DNA from: Pelobates cultripes
Taxonomy: Eukaryota; Chordata; Amphibia; Anura; Pelobatidae
Length of the DNA stretch: 64,000 nt
Assembly: GCA_933207985.1 (NCBI GenBank)
Contig: OW240914.1
Span: 128,046,999 to 128,110,998, forward strand
Reading direction: 5' to 3'
The notes beneath the pieces are model-generated. The model saw only the letters and a list, made by a program, of their open reading frames with translations, ran no database searches and was not told the DNA's origin. The position numbers and the translations under genes were made by a program. Of this stretch, positions 52,270 to 63,986 are shown in pieces (positions within the stretch are counted from its first letter, which is position 1; each line of letters starts with the position of its first letter).

Positions 52270-55124
52270 CATGCTGCAGGTCTTTCCAGGCAGTGACCAC
52301 ATCAGTGCTTTACTCTCACGCACGCGTAAGAGTACAAAACTAAGGTCCACCGTGAATCCTGCAAGACTATCCATAGATCGATGGCTGAATGCCACGTGAC
52401 AGCTGCAGGGATTGGACAAATGTTGATGACAGTCTCCTCCTTTTGTCAACCTCAGGCTTTATTAAAAATACCAGCTACACATTTGGGAGGCCAACCCTGG
52501 TCTCTTTGAATGTTTTCCAATATGTGGTATGTGATTTCCACACTTCTGAACCATTTGATCACCAAACTGAAAATTGTCATAATGTCAACTTGAAAAATAA
52601 CTGAAGGAGAAATGGTCTAACACTGCTACTTTACTGTAGTGGCAATTTCTTTTTTTACTTAAAAGGTCTAATGCCCATGTCAATTACCAGTTCAATGATT
52701 AGGTAGTTTTCTTCCTTCCATAAATGTGGCAATTGTACTCACCGAGAAATTATGTTTTAAGGAGTGCTTGCATGTGGGTGGTAGGGAGCAATTACAGAAC
52801 AAGTGTCCTGAAATGCATAGAAATTGTACTAGTAGTTTGGAGCAGATGTGTTGTCAGAAATCGTTAAAAATGATGTTTTGGACCATAATATAACTTTGGG
52901 TACTTTGATCAGTAGTGTGCTAAACACTATGTCTAAATACTCACATTTTGTACTTTAGGTTTATGATTTTTAAATATATCATAGTGGCGCTGTTCCAAGT
53001 CATTAAAATCTAAAACATGTTCTGGGCTGGATTGTTTTGTAAAGAGACCATGGACACATTTAAATCAAATTCTAGACTTTTCATAATGTATGGACTCCAT
53101 GGGATGATTATATTCAAAGCTGTTCATAAGACGGTGCCTTTGTGCTGTGGCAATACAGTGCCCTTTACTCTTACTCCCTCTCTCCAGCCAGTGCTTTTCC
53201 CTTCTAAGGGATTGTGTCTCATTGTATTTTTCCTCCATTATACAGATAATAGCATGTGCTTGTATTGAGCCATCTTCAGGTTTGTTTCACTTTAAGCAAT
53301 AACAGTACATGTAGTAATGTTTGGGGAATACAATTAACACCATTGTACACTATCAGGGTGAATTTCTCACACAGTAGTGGTTATCTTGCTTGTCACTCTA
53401 ATTAGAATAACTATAGATTTTCAAAATATCATTACACATACTAGCTATGTATGAATCTTAATATATGCACACATTTACAATTACTTTCTGGTAAATATTT
53501 GTTCTTGTAATGTATACAAACTGCAAATGAGGACGTTCTGTATTCTAACTGTATAATCTTGCACAGTGTTTATAACAGCAGAAATTCTCGGAGGAAAGAG
53601 GTTTCATTACAATTTTTTTTTAAATGTATTTTTATTTATTTTAACAAAATAAATAAGTTTGTTTTTGTGTCAGTGGCCTAATCATCAAATCAATTTGTCC
53701 ATTTATTTCCATGTTTTGCTACCCTCTCCCTGCTGTCTGTGGGTACAGAATTTGGCACATGCAACTAGAATATGTTAAATATTTTGTTTAAAGGAGAAAT
53801 TCAGCATTAAGGAAAACAAAAATAAAATATATATATAATAAACAAAACATCTTCGCTGCGGTTTGATGGCAGAGAATTGGTTAACCCTAAAGCAGCAATG
53901 GAAACTGGGTAATTGAAAGGAGACAGGCTAAAAGTTATCAAGCTTTACGAGCATTACCCAGAATCCTGTGCAATGATTTAAAAGCTTATATATTACAGAG
54001 GAACTGTATTGGACAAAAAGATTGGTAACAGTGGTTTATTCATAGCATGCTATTATTTCTCCCTATGTTACAAACAGAGTTTGATGAGCCAGAGTACCCC
54101 AATTATTTTATCATCACTCAAAATAACCAATCTATAATCTGGAGGAGGTTGGCAGACAAAAAGTTACAACTGTTAGGTGTAAAAAAACAAAAAAAAAATA
54201 AAAAAAATAATATTAAAAATTCTCCTACTCTGGTCTTTTGCATAAATTGCTTTTAAAAAGAGGTAAAATGATGGCTTTGAGTTTCAAAATAAAAATATAT
54301 TTGACAATATGTGCCAGGAAGATATTAATAAATGATCTTTTGTAATATTATTGATATGTATTTACAATTTACAGGTGTTTTAAAAGGGTATCATTTACCA
54401 AATTCAGGCCCGAAAACAAAACCTGCTATTTTAGAAAAGGAAAATAACATTTTAAAATAACATTTTATATATATGAATTTGATTTGGGACACACAGATTA
54501 TGATTGACAAGCTCATGCTTTCACTGTTTTTCCACCCCTCCATAAACCAGAGAGCAAGCTCTGTAAAACAATCCTGGTTGAATAATTGTCCAATATCATC
54601 TCTTTTAGAAATGCATTAGCCACAAGGTAACCAATGATTACTCTTTGTACCCCAGCTGTTTGCAGCCTACACTTACCATGATTATTAACCAGCCTTTATG
54701 CTAGCTGAGCATCATGGGAAATTACTCTATTTAGAAAGCACCACTATTTCCCATGCAATGCATTAGAAAATATAGTCCACAGATATCTCTGGTACTCTAA
54801 GACCTGTGTTGGCCATGGCAGAACTGATCCTTGTATACTGTACTCCATGACCTGTGGGTGTCCAATCTTCCTTTAGTATGCTGGTAAAAGTGCTGCGTAA
54901 AGGGGTACATAACTTGTTTGCCTGCTTAAAGCTGTGCAGCTTCTGACTGCTTCTGCGATTTCCGCAGGTCCAGACACTTAATAAAAGGCAAAGATGTCTG
55001 CCATCAATTGGTTACACTTTTTAAATAATAAAGCCAGAGTTTCAGAGATATTATAAATATGTAATATACAGTTACCTGTACTTTGATATTCATTTTAGTT
55101 TCTTCCGCCCTCCCCCCCAAATAT
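52270..55124. other. non-coding DNA downstream of ogdh, nothing recognised
   Basis: AT-rich sequence with homopolymer runs (for example A-rich 54180-54215). No frame longer than 83 codons and none with recognisable motifs. It lies 3' of the ogdh transcript end. Confidence 0.5.
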
Positions 55125-55130
55125 TTTATT
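55125..55130 (-). promoter_or_regulatory. candidate polyadenylation signal of ogdh
   Basis: TTTATT on the plus strand is AATAAA on the minus strand, about 235 bp downstream of the ogdh stop codon. A G-rich stretch follows at once downstream. Other AATAAA copies further away cannot be excluded. Confidence 0.4.
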
Positions 55131-55365
55131 TTGGCCTTATTTAAAATTTCAAGGGGCAAGACTACTAGCAGCAAAAAACATAAAAAAAAAAAAACAACAA
55201 AATAAAAACAACTAATTAAACCCATCCCCACTTAAGCCTGGCTATAACACCTTCTCTGCCAAGGTAAAGCAAAGACACAAAGAGGTTGAGGGGAGAGTCC
55301 CCAGTGAGTGTATTGATGGAAAGTTGGAGAGTGCAGATGGGATTTTAAGAAAAGCAGATGGAAGC

Positions 55366-55486
55366 CTAAGAAAGGCCCTTGAAGGACTCCAGGTTGAAAG
55401 CAGTATCCAGGAGACGCTTCATCTCGAGTGTGTGATTTTTCTTGTTGCCGGTGGCTGGGGCAGCTGCAGGATCACGGCCAGCGTAC
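55366..55486 (-). CDS. ogdh: ogdh last coding exon (2-oxoglutarate dehydrogenase E1)
   Basis: Acceptor TTCTTCAG at 55494-55487. The exon completes the split Trp codon and reads [17 protein letters not shown], then [14 protein letters not shown], and ends FKGLS before TAG (55368-55366). This is the very conserved C-terminus of vertebrate OGDH, the thiamine-dependent E1 subunit of the mitochondrial 2-oxoglutarate dehydrogenase complex in the citric acid cycle. The final few residues vary between species. The 3' UTR follows to about 55125. Confidence 0.95.
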
Positions 55487-55659
55487 CTGAAGAAAAGGAA
55501 AGAACCAGTGCATGTGACACAAATCTTTTACTAATCTTGTCCTATAAAGGCAAGCATTATTTTACTTACTAAATGTGCCCCAACAACAGATTGTGGAACA
55601 CATGTATTTCTGCTGTAAAAATACAGCAGCAATTATGCAATATATATGCAGTGACTGCT

Positions 55660-56030
55660 AAGGCAAAGAAAAGGCTTTTTTACAGTAAAAGCAATAAGAA
55701 TATGGAATTCTCTGCCTGAAGAGGTGGTTTTATCAGAGTCCATTACAGACGTTTAAACTGCAATTGGATAAATACTTGCAAAAACATAACATACCGGGAT
55801 ATCAGCTTGATCTAAGGACCTGTCGGACTGCCATTTTGGGCTCAAGAATGAATTTTTTCCTAGTTTGTTGCAAAATTGGAAGCACTCCAGACTAGGTTTT
55901 TGGATCAACAGCAAAAACATATGTAAGGAAGGCTGCCTTCTTTTGGATCAACAGCAAAAACATTTGTAAGGAAGGCTGAACTTGATGGATGCAAGTCTCT
56001 TTTCAGCTATGTAACAATGTAACTGCTGCT
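55660..56030 (+). mobile_element. CR1-like LINE, 3' end fragment
   Basis: Starts inside the end of ORF2 (KGFFTV, then RIWNSLPEEVVLSES). It runs through a 3' UTR with a tandem ~41-bp duplication (GGATCAACAGCAAAAACAT twice) and ends in CTATGTAACAATGTAACTG. Same family as the CR1 at 31940-36368, in the antisense direction within the last ogdh intron. Confidence 0.88.
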
Positions 56031-56655
56031 GGAGTATAGTGTTAAACTGAATGTTTACTGTATGAACAGTGGCAGCTGATTAATTTTTCAGTTTATGGAG
56101 TGCCAGACAATCCTCTACTCAATAAAAAAACCAAACGATCTTGCACTCCTCAGTACAGCAGCTGATGTGAGTACACATTAAAGGGAGTTTATAAATTCTG
56201 AAGAGTGTTATACCATTAGATTTTTATTTGGATCTTTGGCTGGTTATTGCACGTGATAAGAGGCCTGGAGACACCCTTTTGAAAGCAACAGTGTGTGCTG
56301 TTCTCCCTACCCGCCCCCATCTTCTAAACAATCTTCCTTTTGTAACCAGCTTTTGGAAGTACAGTAGAAAACACTGGAAGTACAATCGGTCGTACTGAAA
56401 ATCTCAGTGACTTTAAACAAAGCGCTGTCATAGGACCCTCACCTTCACCACAAGTCAGTTTGTGAAATGTTGGCCTTACTAGATTTTCCCTGTCAACTAT
56501 AAACTATTATAGCATCAACAAGAGCCTAACCATGAAGTGGCTTTCCTATTCCGGCATAAATGTGCTCTGTGCACAACGTGGTATAGTTTTAGAATGTTTC
56601 TGCTTTTCTCTTAGGTTTAGGGTATCAAAATGGTGACCGTATGTTAAAAGCTTAA

Positions 56656-56728
56656 CCCCCTTAAGGACCAAACATCTGGAATAAAAGAGAATCATGACAT
56701 GTCACACATGTCATGTGTCCTTAAGGGG
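56656..56728. mobile_element. small palindromic MITE with TTAACCCCTTAAGG-type ends
   Basis: TTAA at 56652-56655 and 56729-56732. The ends CCCCCTTAAGGAC and GTCCTTAAGGGG are inverted, and the centre ATGACATGTCACACATGTCAT is also palindromic. The right TTAA is the left TTAA of the next MITE. Confidence 0.75.
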
Positions 56729-56732
56729 TTAA

Positions 56733-57075
56733 AGGAACACTATAGGGTCAGGAACACAAACATGTATTCATTACCCTATATTATTAAAAACACCAGCTAT
56801 TTCCCAAGGCCCCCCTCTTACTTTTACCCCAGACTGCTGCTGCTGACTCTGCCCCTTGTCTGCCTGCTTGGCATCATCAAAAGTGGTGTTTTGTGCCAAT
56901 CACAATACATACATGCATAGGAAAGCATTGGATTAGCTGAGCTTGTCAGGCAGATCAGAGGCAGAGCCAGCAGAAACCAAACAGCGCTGGCCAATCAGAA
57001 TCTGCTCATAGAAATGCATTGAATCAATAAGCCAGAGCCTTATCTCGGAAGGGGCACTCAGATTATTTAAAGAAA
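56733..57075. mobile_element. T2-like MITE family 2, second copy, one end lost
   Basis: Begins AGGAACACTATAGGGTCAGG after TTAA (56729-56732). Its interior (GAGGCAGAGCCAGCAG; GCTGGCCAATCAGAATCTGC) is the reverse of 27996-28205. The opposite end is not clear; sequence similarity fades near ATTATTTAAAG at 57062-57072. Confidence 0.7.
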
Positions 57076-57210
57076 CAATACAGGCACAATAACAACTACA
57101 GCGCTCTTTAGTGGTTATGGTGCCAGGAGTGCTGTGACAGTTTGACAGTTTGACAAGTTACCTGGGGTCTGCCAGGATAGGGGCTGCAGTACAGGATTGG
57201 GCCTCTAGTA

Positions 57211-57225
57211 ATGTGTGTGTGTGTA

Positions 57226-57321
<96 letters not shown>
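57211..57321. repeat. (TG)n(TA)n compound microsatellite
   Basis: A short TG run is followed by about 95 bp of pure TA alternation ending at 57320. It lies in the last ogdh intron. The Tyr-Ile repeat frames over it on both strands are artefacts. Confidence 0.98.
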
Positions 57322-57323
<2 letters not shown>

Positions 57324-57980
57324 AGGCACTGAGTATGTGAGGGATGCATGGTGTATGCGAGTACGGGAGGCAGTGCATGTGCGAGGGGTGCAGTGTGTGT
57401 ATGTAAGCCAGCCACATATTTTGCACCAATGTTTACGAGAAATATACCTACAAAATCTGCTGTTTTGTTCATTGGCTGCATCAAGTATGTGTCTCCCATA
57501 AAATTGGCCAAAAATGTGCATGCCCTGTGTGACTATTTGATAACTAGAACAATGGGACTTTGAGTTAGAGTGACATGAATGCCAACTGTGTTTAAAGTTA
57601 AGTTTAAAGCACAAAAAGCACTACAACTTGCTGTAGTGGTTTATGGTGCCAGACGTGCCCTGGCTCCCCAAGTAATAAAAAAATGTTTTGAACATATTTA
57701 CTTTTTACGTGTGTTTAACTATGTACCATTCCCAACCTCCACTGTTGACTCTGGAGAGCTGCAGGCTCCTAAGCAGTGCAAGCTGTAGTGGTTATGGTGC
57801 TTGGAGCGTTCCTTTAATAGAATGCTAGATGCAAGCGATTGTTTCAAAGTAGATATAGACACAGTATAAGAGTACAAAAAAGGCTTAGGACAGATACACT
57901 GCTCTCCTGAGCAAGAAATTAAATGACTGCTTTAGATAATCACATGGCTGAGCATTAGTCTGTAAATCTCGGGTACTCAC

Positions 57981-58135
57981 CAGACTGGCTTAGCACGGTG
58001 TATGGTGGTGCGAAGTCTAGGTTTCACATAGTCATAATAGCCCTGATTCTTATGTTCTTCCTGGCACCAAACCAGCTCTGCGTTCGGGTATTTATTCACT
58101 TCCTGTTCCATAAGGTCAAATGGGAATGGAGACAA
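57981..58135 (-). CDS. ogdh: ogdh penultimate exon
   Basis: 155 bp. Acceptor TTTCTCCAG up to 58136, donor GTGAGT from 57980. It reads [20 protein letters not shown], then [20 protein letters not shown] and ends RAKPVW with the Trp codon split over the splice site. [19 protein letters not shown] is a hallmark of OGDH C-terminal domains. The KPRLRTT form favours OGDH over its paralogue OGDHL. Confidence 0.97.
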
Positions 58136-58251
58136 CTGGAGAAAAAAAAATAAAAAAAAATAGGAAGGAATGTGGCTTTTATTACACTTTGTTCCATGCA
58201 ATACAGGGCTCTCCATAGCAATTCTCATGCTATTCCTTACAACTATTAGAA

Positions 58252-58312
58252 GAACACTCCAAGCACCATAACCATAGTGCAGTATGGTATTTGGAGTGTA
58301 CATTTAAAGTAA
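58252..58312. repeat. short palindromic MITE remnant in an ogdh intron
   Basis: AACACTCCAAGCACCATAAC is mirrored by GGTATTTGGAGTGTACATTT around 58275. This resembles the T2-like ends near 57100-57130 and 57790-57816 (GGTGCTTGGAGCGTTCCTTT). Confidence 0.5.
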
Positions 58313-58429
58313 GCCCAAACTATCAAACGCTTGCCAGACAGAAATACAAATTAGTCATACATAGGGGCACTCCTAGCATAGGTACCAAGAGCACAACTAA
58401 CTGCAAATATTACTGAAGCTATAAACTCA

Positions 58430-58590
58430 CTCTTACTTATAAACTATAAGCTAGTTTGAGCAGGGCCTTCTTCACCTCATATATGTTAATATATTGTATG
58501 TCAAAGTGCTGCAGAATATGTTGGTGATATATAAAAACCCCATATTATAGATATAAAGCGCTGCAGAATATGTTGGTGATATATAAATGC
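58430..58590 (+). repeat. L2/CR1-type 3' tail with duplicated end
   Basis: GAGCAGGGCCTTCTTC followed by GTGCTGCAGAATATGTTGGT and a second copy AGCGCTGCAGAATATGTTGG. The motif GCGCTGCGGAATATGTTGGCGC plus a TATAAATA tail is widespread in amphibian genomes as an L2- or SINE-type end. A similar piece lies at 63325-63480. Confidence 0.65.
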
Positions 58591-58703
58591 CAAAATTAAA
58601 GATTCTAGTTGTCAAGTGGCACAAATACATTATCATCCTGGTATAAACCCAAACAAAGAAAGTAGTTTAAATGCAGTCGAGCAAACTGCATGTTACATCT
58701 CAC

Positions 58704-58867
58704 CTGCTCTACACGAGTGATGGCTACATCCGAATCCAATCCACGGCTGTTACGTTCTTTAGTCAGCTCATAATAAATCTTCCCAGTGCAAAAAAGAATA
58801 CGCTTTACCCCTTCAGGATTCTGGGAGGCTGGTCCATCTTCAGAGATTACTCTTTTAAAATGGGTAC
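58704..58867 (-). CDS. ogdh: ogdh third-last exon
   Basis: 164 bp. Acceptor TTTGTAG ending at 58868, donor GTGAGATG from 58703. It reads [20 protein letters not shown], then [20 protein letters not shown] and ends AITRVEQ. This aligns with vertebrate OGDH just upstream of LSPFPFDL. The first Gly codon is split with the upstream exon at 63987. Confidence 0.97.
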
Positions 58868-59499
58868 CTACAAATTAACATTAAAGATAAGGATTTTGTG
58901 TTATAACCAATAAATGAAAGAACCTCTGTAAAAACCATTACATTTATTATATACCTCCTGAACAAAATAACTGCCTGGTTATCTCCTAGAGAAAGTGATG
59001 GGGAAATATTTTGTATTTTTGTGTGTTTAAATATGGCTAGTTTTTGTTAAAATAAAATACATGTTTTGCAGCTTTCTGAACTAAAAACCTTATTTTTAAG
59101 GCACACCCCCATCCATACATCCGTCCTTAGATGTGTACGTACACAGCCCTTCCACTAATCAGGCAGCATTAACCAAAGAGGACAAAAATGCAGACAAAGC
59201 AAAATAATATCTCTACATTCCTACATTTATAGATGAATATTGTGTGAAACCCAAAACTGGTGAAACGTGTAGATTTGCAGGGGTTCAGGACCAATAAGCA
59301 AAACTTTAAAAAGATCTTTGACACCCAGACATGAGGGTTGAATACATCATGCTGGGATGGAATCATCATCAACAGCATGGACCACTTCATATTGCATTAT
59401 ACCTGGATATTGCAGTATATATTTATGAGCGAGTGTGGGTTTGTCCAAAAGCAGATTTTATTTACCATAAAAGTGCTTTATTAAATCAGAAATGTTTTA

Positions 59500-62400
59500 C
59501 TAGTAGTCCGAAAGGACTGGACACGACCACCGTATGTGTAGCATGGTGCCTTGATCCTTTTGACATCGCCAACATTTCCCTGAGTTAATGGGGTCCGCAT
59601 GTTTTAACCTTACTGGAATCATGCCCCATCGGTACAGGATTTTTCTAGTTAATTCAATATGTGAGGTACATAGTGTAAGCCGTTTATGGGCTAAGTACAT
59701 TTTCTGCCACTCCGCCTTGTCTACATTATGTTTAAGTTCCCTCTCCCAAGCCAACACAAAGCTAGGTTTTCTCTTTAGTCCTGATGTTCACTTCAGATTT
59801 TTTCCACCTCCATCAGCTGTTGTCCATTTACAGTCGATGGCGTTTGGGTATAATGTTTTTTGAGCCAAGACCTCACCTGCATGTATGAGAATATTGTCCT
59901 GGTAAGGAGATTATAAGAAGATTGAAGAGAGTTAAAAATCCAATATATGTCTGTTTAGCATAAGCTGTGAGAGGCATGTGATTTGATGTGTGTACCATAC
60001 CCTGTGGTCGAAGCCTGGTATAAACGCCGCGAACGCCTGCAATGCCATGGCTAAGGATACATAGACCTTTGGGTGGTGTGTTTTTTGGTAGCTGTCCCAC
60101 ACTTGTAATGTGATCTCTGTTGTGTGGAATGTATTCTTGTATAATAGTCTAAACTTTTTGGGTATCCAAGCTAAAGAGGTTATCTAGATTTGAGTAGTTT
60201 TATGTAATTGGCTGAGTATAAGCTCTGTCTAGATGCAGTGAAGGCTATTCCTAAGAAGGTGAGGTGGTCCTGCCTCCAGTCGAAAGCGTATGTATCTTGT
60301 AGTTGTTTAAGCGTATGCCTCGGTATATGTAGGCCTATGGCCTGTGTTTTATTTACATTTAGTTTATAGTAAGAGCATAGGCTGTATTGTTGTAAGACGT
60401 GTTGCGGATTCGGTAGAGAGTTTTCAGGTCTAGTTAGTGATATCATCACATCGTCTGCGACCATTATTACCTTGTATTCCCTGTCCCCCACTTCTACTCC
60501 TTGTATAGTGTTGGTTGTGCATATGAGTTGTGTAACAGGCTCTAGAGTTAGTATGTACAGTATTGGTGACAGGGGACAACCCGGTCTGGTGGCATTTGAG
60601 AATGAGCGTGCGGCAAATCCCCCACTGACCACTCGTGCTGTTGGGTCTGCATACAATGCCAAGATTAAGGATAAAAATGTTCTCTGGAAATTCAAACTTC
60701 CTTAAAACTGGCGCGAGGAAGCCCCAGTGTAGCCTGTCAAAGGCTTTCTCGGCATCTAAAGAGAGCAGTACACTGGGCCTTCCCGCTTTCTGTAGCATGT
60801 GCATAAGGTTCAACAGTTTTCTCATACCGTCTGACTCCTGGCGGCCTTTAACACCCCATCTGATCTTTGTTTATAGGAGTTGGTATAATAGTTCCTAGTC
60901 TCGTGGCATAAATTTTTGCTATGAGTTTGATATCCGTGTTTAATAAGGATATTGGTTGCAGGTTTTGGCACTTGTGTGTGTGGGGGGGAGCTTAACAGAT
61001 TTGGGTAGTGTTGCTATGTGCGCAATCATCATTTCTTGTGGCATGAGGCCGGTTTGTAGAATGCGATTGTACACCTTTTCTAATCCTGGGATTAAGATTT
61101 GTTGGAAGTTTTTATAGTAAAGGTTGGTAAACCCATCCGGGCCCGGTGATATCCCTGATGGCAGTGAACGGATAGCCTATAGGATTTCATGTTGTGAAAT
61201 CTGTGCCTTTATCGGGTGTTTGTGAGTCGGTGATACTGGATGGAGTGCGAGTTTGGCTTGGAAGCCCTCTATGTCCGATTGGGAGGGTTGGTGGGTATGC
61301 TCATCATCCTTGAGATTATAAAGGGTACTTATAATACTCTATCATGGTGTCAATGTCTTGGGGATTGTAATGTTTATTCCCCTTGCCATTGAATAGGAAC
61401 TGTATTTTAGATTATTGTTGTGTCTCATGAGCGTTGCTAATGCTTTCCCTGCCCTATTTCCTTGCGTGTATGTTTTCATTTTCAGTTTCTGAATCACGAG
61501 TGCAGTGTGTTGAATGTGTATAGTTTGATTTTCGTGTTGTCAATCCTGTGTTGGGTTATATCTGATGGGTGTAGAAGGTGAGCAGTTGTGTAGTACGCAG
61601 TGAGCGTACTAAGGTCACGAATTTAATTTTTAGAGATGAGATTTAAATGAGATGCCCTACTTATTAGGGGCCCGCTAACCACTGCTTTGTGTGCCTGCCA
61701 AACCAGGGCTGGTGAAGTTTCTTGTGTTTCATTGAGCCTGAAGTATGAGGATATTTCATCTGTAAGTTTATTTTTGAAATCGAATTATGTAGTAAAGCGT
61801 CGTTTAGAACCTGTGTTGGAACTCCTTTTTTATGGTCAGCGTTACTGGAGCATAGTCTGACCACACAATCGCCCATGCTGCAGTGTTGTGTGCTGGGAAG
61901 TAAGTTTCCAGAAATATTCTATCCTTTAAAAGTTTTATGCACTGAGGAATAGAATGTAAATTCCCTATTCTTTGGGTGTTGTGTGCTCCAAGCATCTAAA
62001 GGCCATATTCAGACAGTAGTTTATCAAGGGCTTTACGCTGTGTACCCAGTCTTGTGTGTCTGGGTGAGGTGTATGTTAATGTTGTGTCCATGTGTGTATG
62101 TGCAATACATAATTAAGGTCTCCGCAGAAGATCATTGGCATTGGCTGTGGGGGGTTTAGAAAGCATCTTATGTAGGAAGTTCCTCTGGTTATCGTTGGGG
62201 ACGTATATACCATTGGGGACTTATATACTCACTATTATATATGTGACATCATTGACTCTACAATGCAGCATTAAGTATGTCTTTTTTTATTTGTAACAGT
62301 TCAAATGTTAGTGAGCTGTGTATAAGAATGGATGCTCCCCGTGATTTTGAGGAATAAGTTGAGTGATATTTGGTTGGATGATCTCAGGTGGCACACAAAA

Positions 62401-62700
62401 GGATTTTATTATGCACAAAATGCATCTCTTGTAAACACAGGATATCTATTTTGTTTCGTTTAGTCTCCTCCAGAAGAATGCGTCTTTTATGTGGCGTATT
62501 TAAGCCACGTACATTTTGAGTTTGTATTTTTTATAATCTGTTATGTTGTAGGGATATTTGCTTATGTAGCAGGATGTTGTGTGATTTCAATAAGGTATAG
62601 CATGGGTGTGATATTTCCCCAGGATGCGTGGCTGTGCTCGCCCACGTGATTTTAGGTCTTAGCATGAAATGGTACAGTCAAGCCTAAAGATGGCCCTGGC
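59500..62700 (-). pseudogene. L1/Tx1-type LINE ORF2 remnant inside the ogdh intron
   Basis: Minus strand. Endonuclease pieces lie at 62200-61660 (IWSDYAPVTLTI, the SDH-like block with changes). The RT start is near 61150-61070 (FTNLYYKNFQQILIPGLEKV over broken frames), then SLDAEKAFDRLHW (60825-60430) and GCPLSPILYILTLEPV with MVADDVMISL (60695-60180; catalytic ADD). The C-terminal Cys/His module CWRCQKDQGTMLHIRWSCP is in 59757-59500. This module and the RT type identify the L1 group. Many stops and frameshifts; same strand as ogdh. Confidence 0.88.
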
Positions 62701-63324
62701 AAATGAATTCTCGGGTATACTCAGTAGTGTATGACCAATAACTGCGAACAGATTAATCTGTGGTGGCTAAAAAGGAAGAGTAGGGGATAAACAGGGGACA
62801 ATAGATAAAAATGAAATAAAGGATGTATAAGTTGTCTCCAGTGGAGATCTTGTGCGGTTCCGCCGTACTGTGGGGGTAGGAGAGGTGGACGTTCTCCATT
62901 AGTGTGGCTATTGGGCACGTGTCTCCTTTTTGGCAATGTCCCATATGCCATTTTGGGCAATATAGTAACAGAGTGTGCAACATCAGATAAAATTTATGCC
63001 GGTTTAAATCATGGGGTTAAGAAGCACAATGTGGAAACACAATTTCCCCTTGGAACATCAGGGCCCCGTGACCTCCAGCAGCAACATTCCCTGGAATTAA
63101 TTAAGGCTATGTGTCTATGTGTGAGCCATGTTGCTATACAGTTGCATGATCTTTGTTAGCAATACCACCCACATCAATGTATGTTTCCAGCAGGTATGCT
63201 AGTACCGACAAACTTTTTTCTTCTTCTTAGTAACGTAGGAAGGATTGGAGCTCAGAGTTGTGCTCCCCCATATTTAAATGGGGGTTTCCTGTGCTCGCTA
63301 TCACGTATCCACCTTGTTAAGCCT

Positions 63325-63480
63325 ATATCCCTCTAGCATGTAAGCTCTTCGAGCAGGGCCCTCAACCCCCTCTGTTCCTGTACGTCCAGTGGTCTGATCT
63401 CAATTATGTGTCTGTAAGTCCACCCATTGTACAGCGCTACGGAATTTGTTGGCGCTATATAAATAATAAAAAAAAACATA
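63325..63480 (+). repeat. L2/SINE-type 3' tail
   Basis: TGTAAGCTCTTCGAGCAGGG, then TGTACAGCGCTACGGAATTT, TTGGCGCTATATAAATAATA and an A run. This is the common vertebrate L2/SINE-type end. No target duplication was identified. Confidence 0.7.
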
Positions 63481-63986
63481 TATAAAATATGTATATATAA
63501 ATAACTAACATACATTTGCAACTTCGTAACAAAGCATGGAGCACTACTTCATTTTTACAATCATGAGTCATAGGGAGCGGTTCATAACATCAACATAGTG
63601 AAGAAACCCCCCTCCCCCCCAAATAAAACCAGTAAATCATTGACCCATACAATAAGACATTTCAGCCTGTAAATTACTTAACAAATTTTCAAATAACACT
63701 AACAACTGACAGTGAAGGAGGCACTCCAGTAACTCGGTTGGATATTATATGGGGAACGTTTTTTTATTACATTTTGCTACCCAATTTATGTGTTTCATCA
63801 TTGAAGTGCATAAACCATATTTTTTCATGGAAAGTTGAAGTTGCTTTGTTTGGAAATTGTTAATTTAATAGTCTGCTCTATATATTAGGGAATTGGCAAA
63901 ATGTGTATTTTTTTTCTCTTGAGCATTTGACACAAGATACAGTCTTTCACATCTAAACCAGGATGCTGTACATAGCTATTTCTCAC

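Larger units (their letters stand above)
58868..63986 (-). other. ogdh: ogdh intron (5.1 kb)
   Basis: Donor GTGAGA at 63986-63981 and acceptor TTTGTAG ending at 58868. It contains an L1-type ORF2 remnant (59500-62700) and an L2-type tail (63325-63480). 58870-59480, 62700-63320 and 63480-63980 hold no recognised gene. Near 59250-59265 GGTGAAACGTGTAG recalls the Penelope-type end motif but is not convincing. Confidence 0.85.

Noticed and set aside
57108..57614. 168-codon minus frame with a Tyr-Ile repeat
   Set aside because: It translates the TA microsatellite in an intron.
58671..58913. 80-codon plus frame
   Set aside because: Antisense to an ogdh exon, with no support of its own.
59230..59470. 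possible Penelope-like end (GGTGAAACGTGTAG)
   Set aside because: Only the short motif is present. No core CTGANGA, inverted arm or RT sequence was found nearby.
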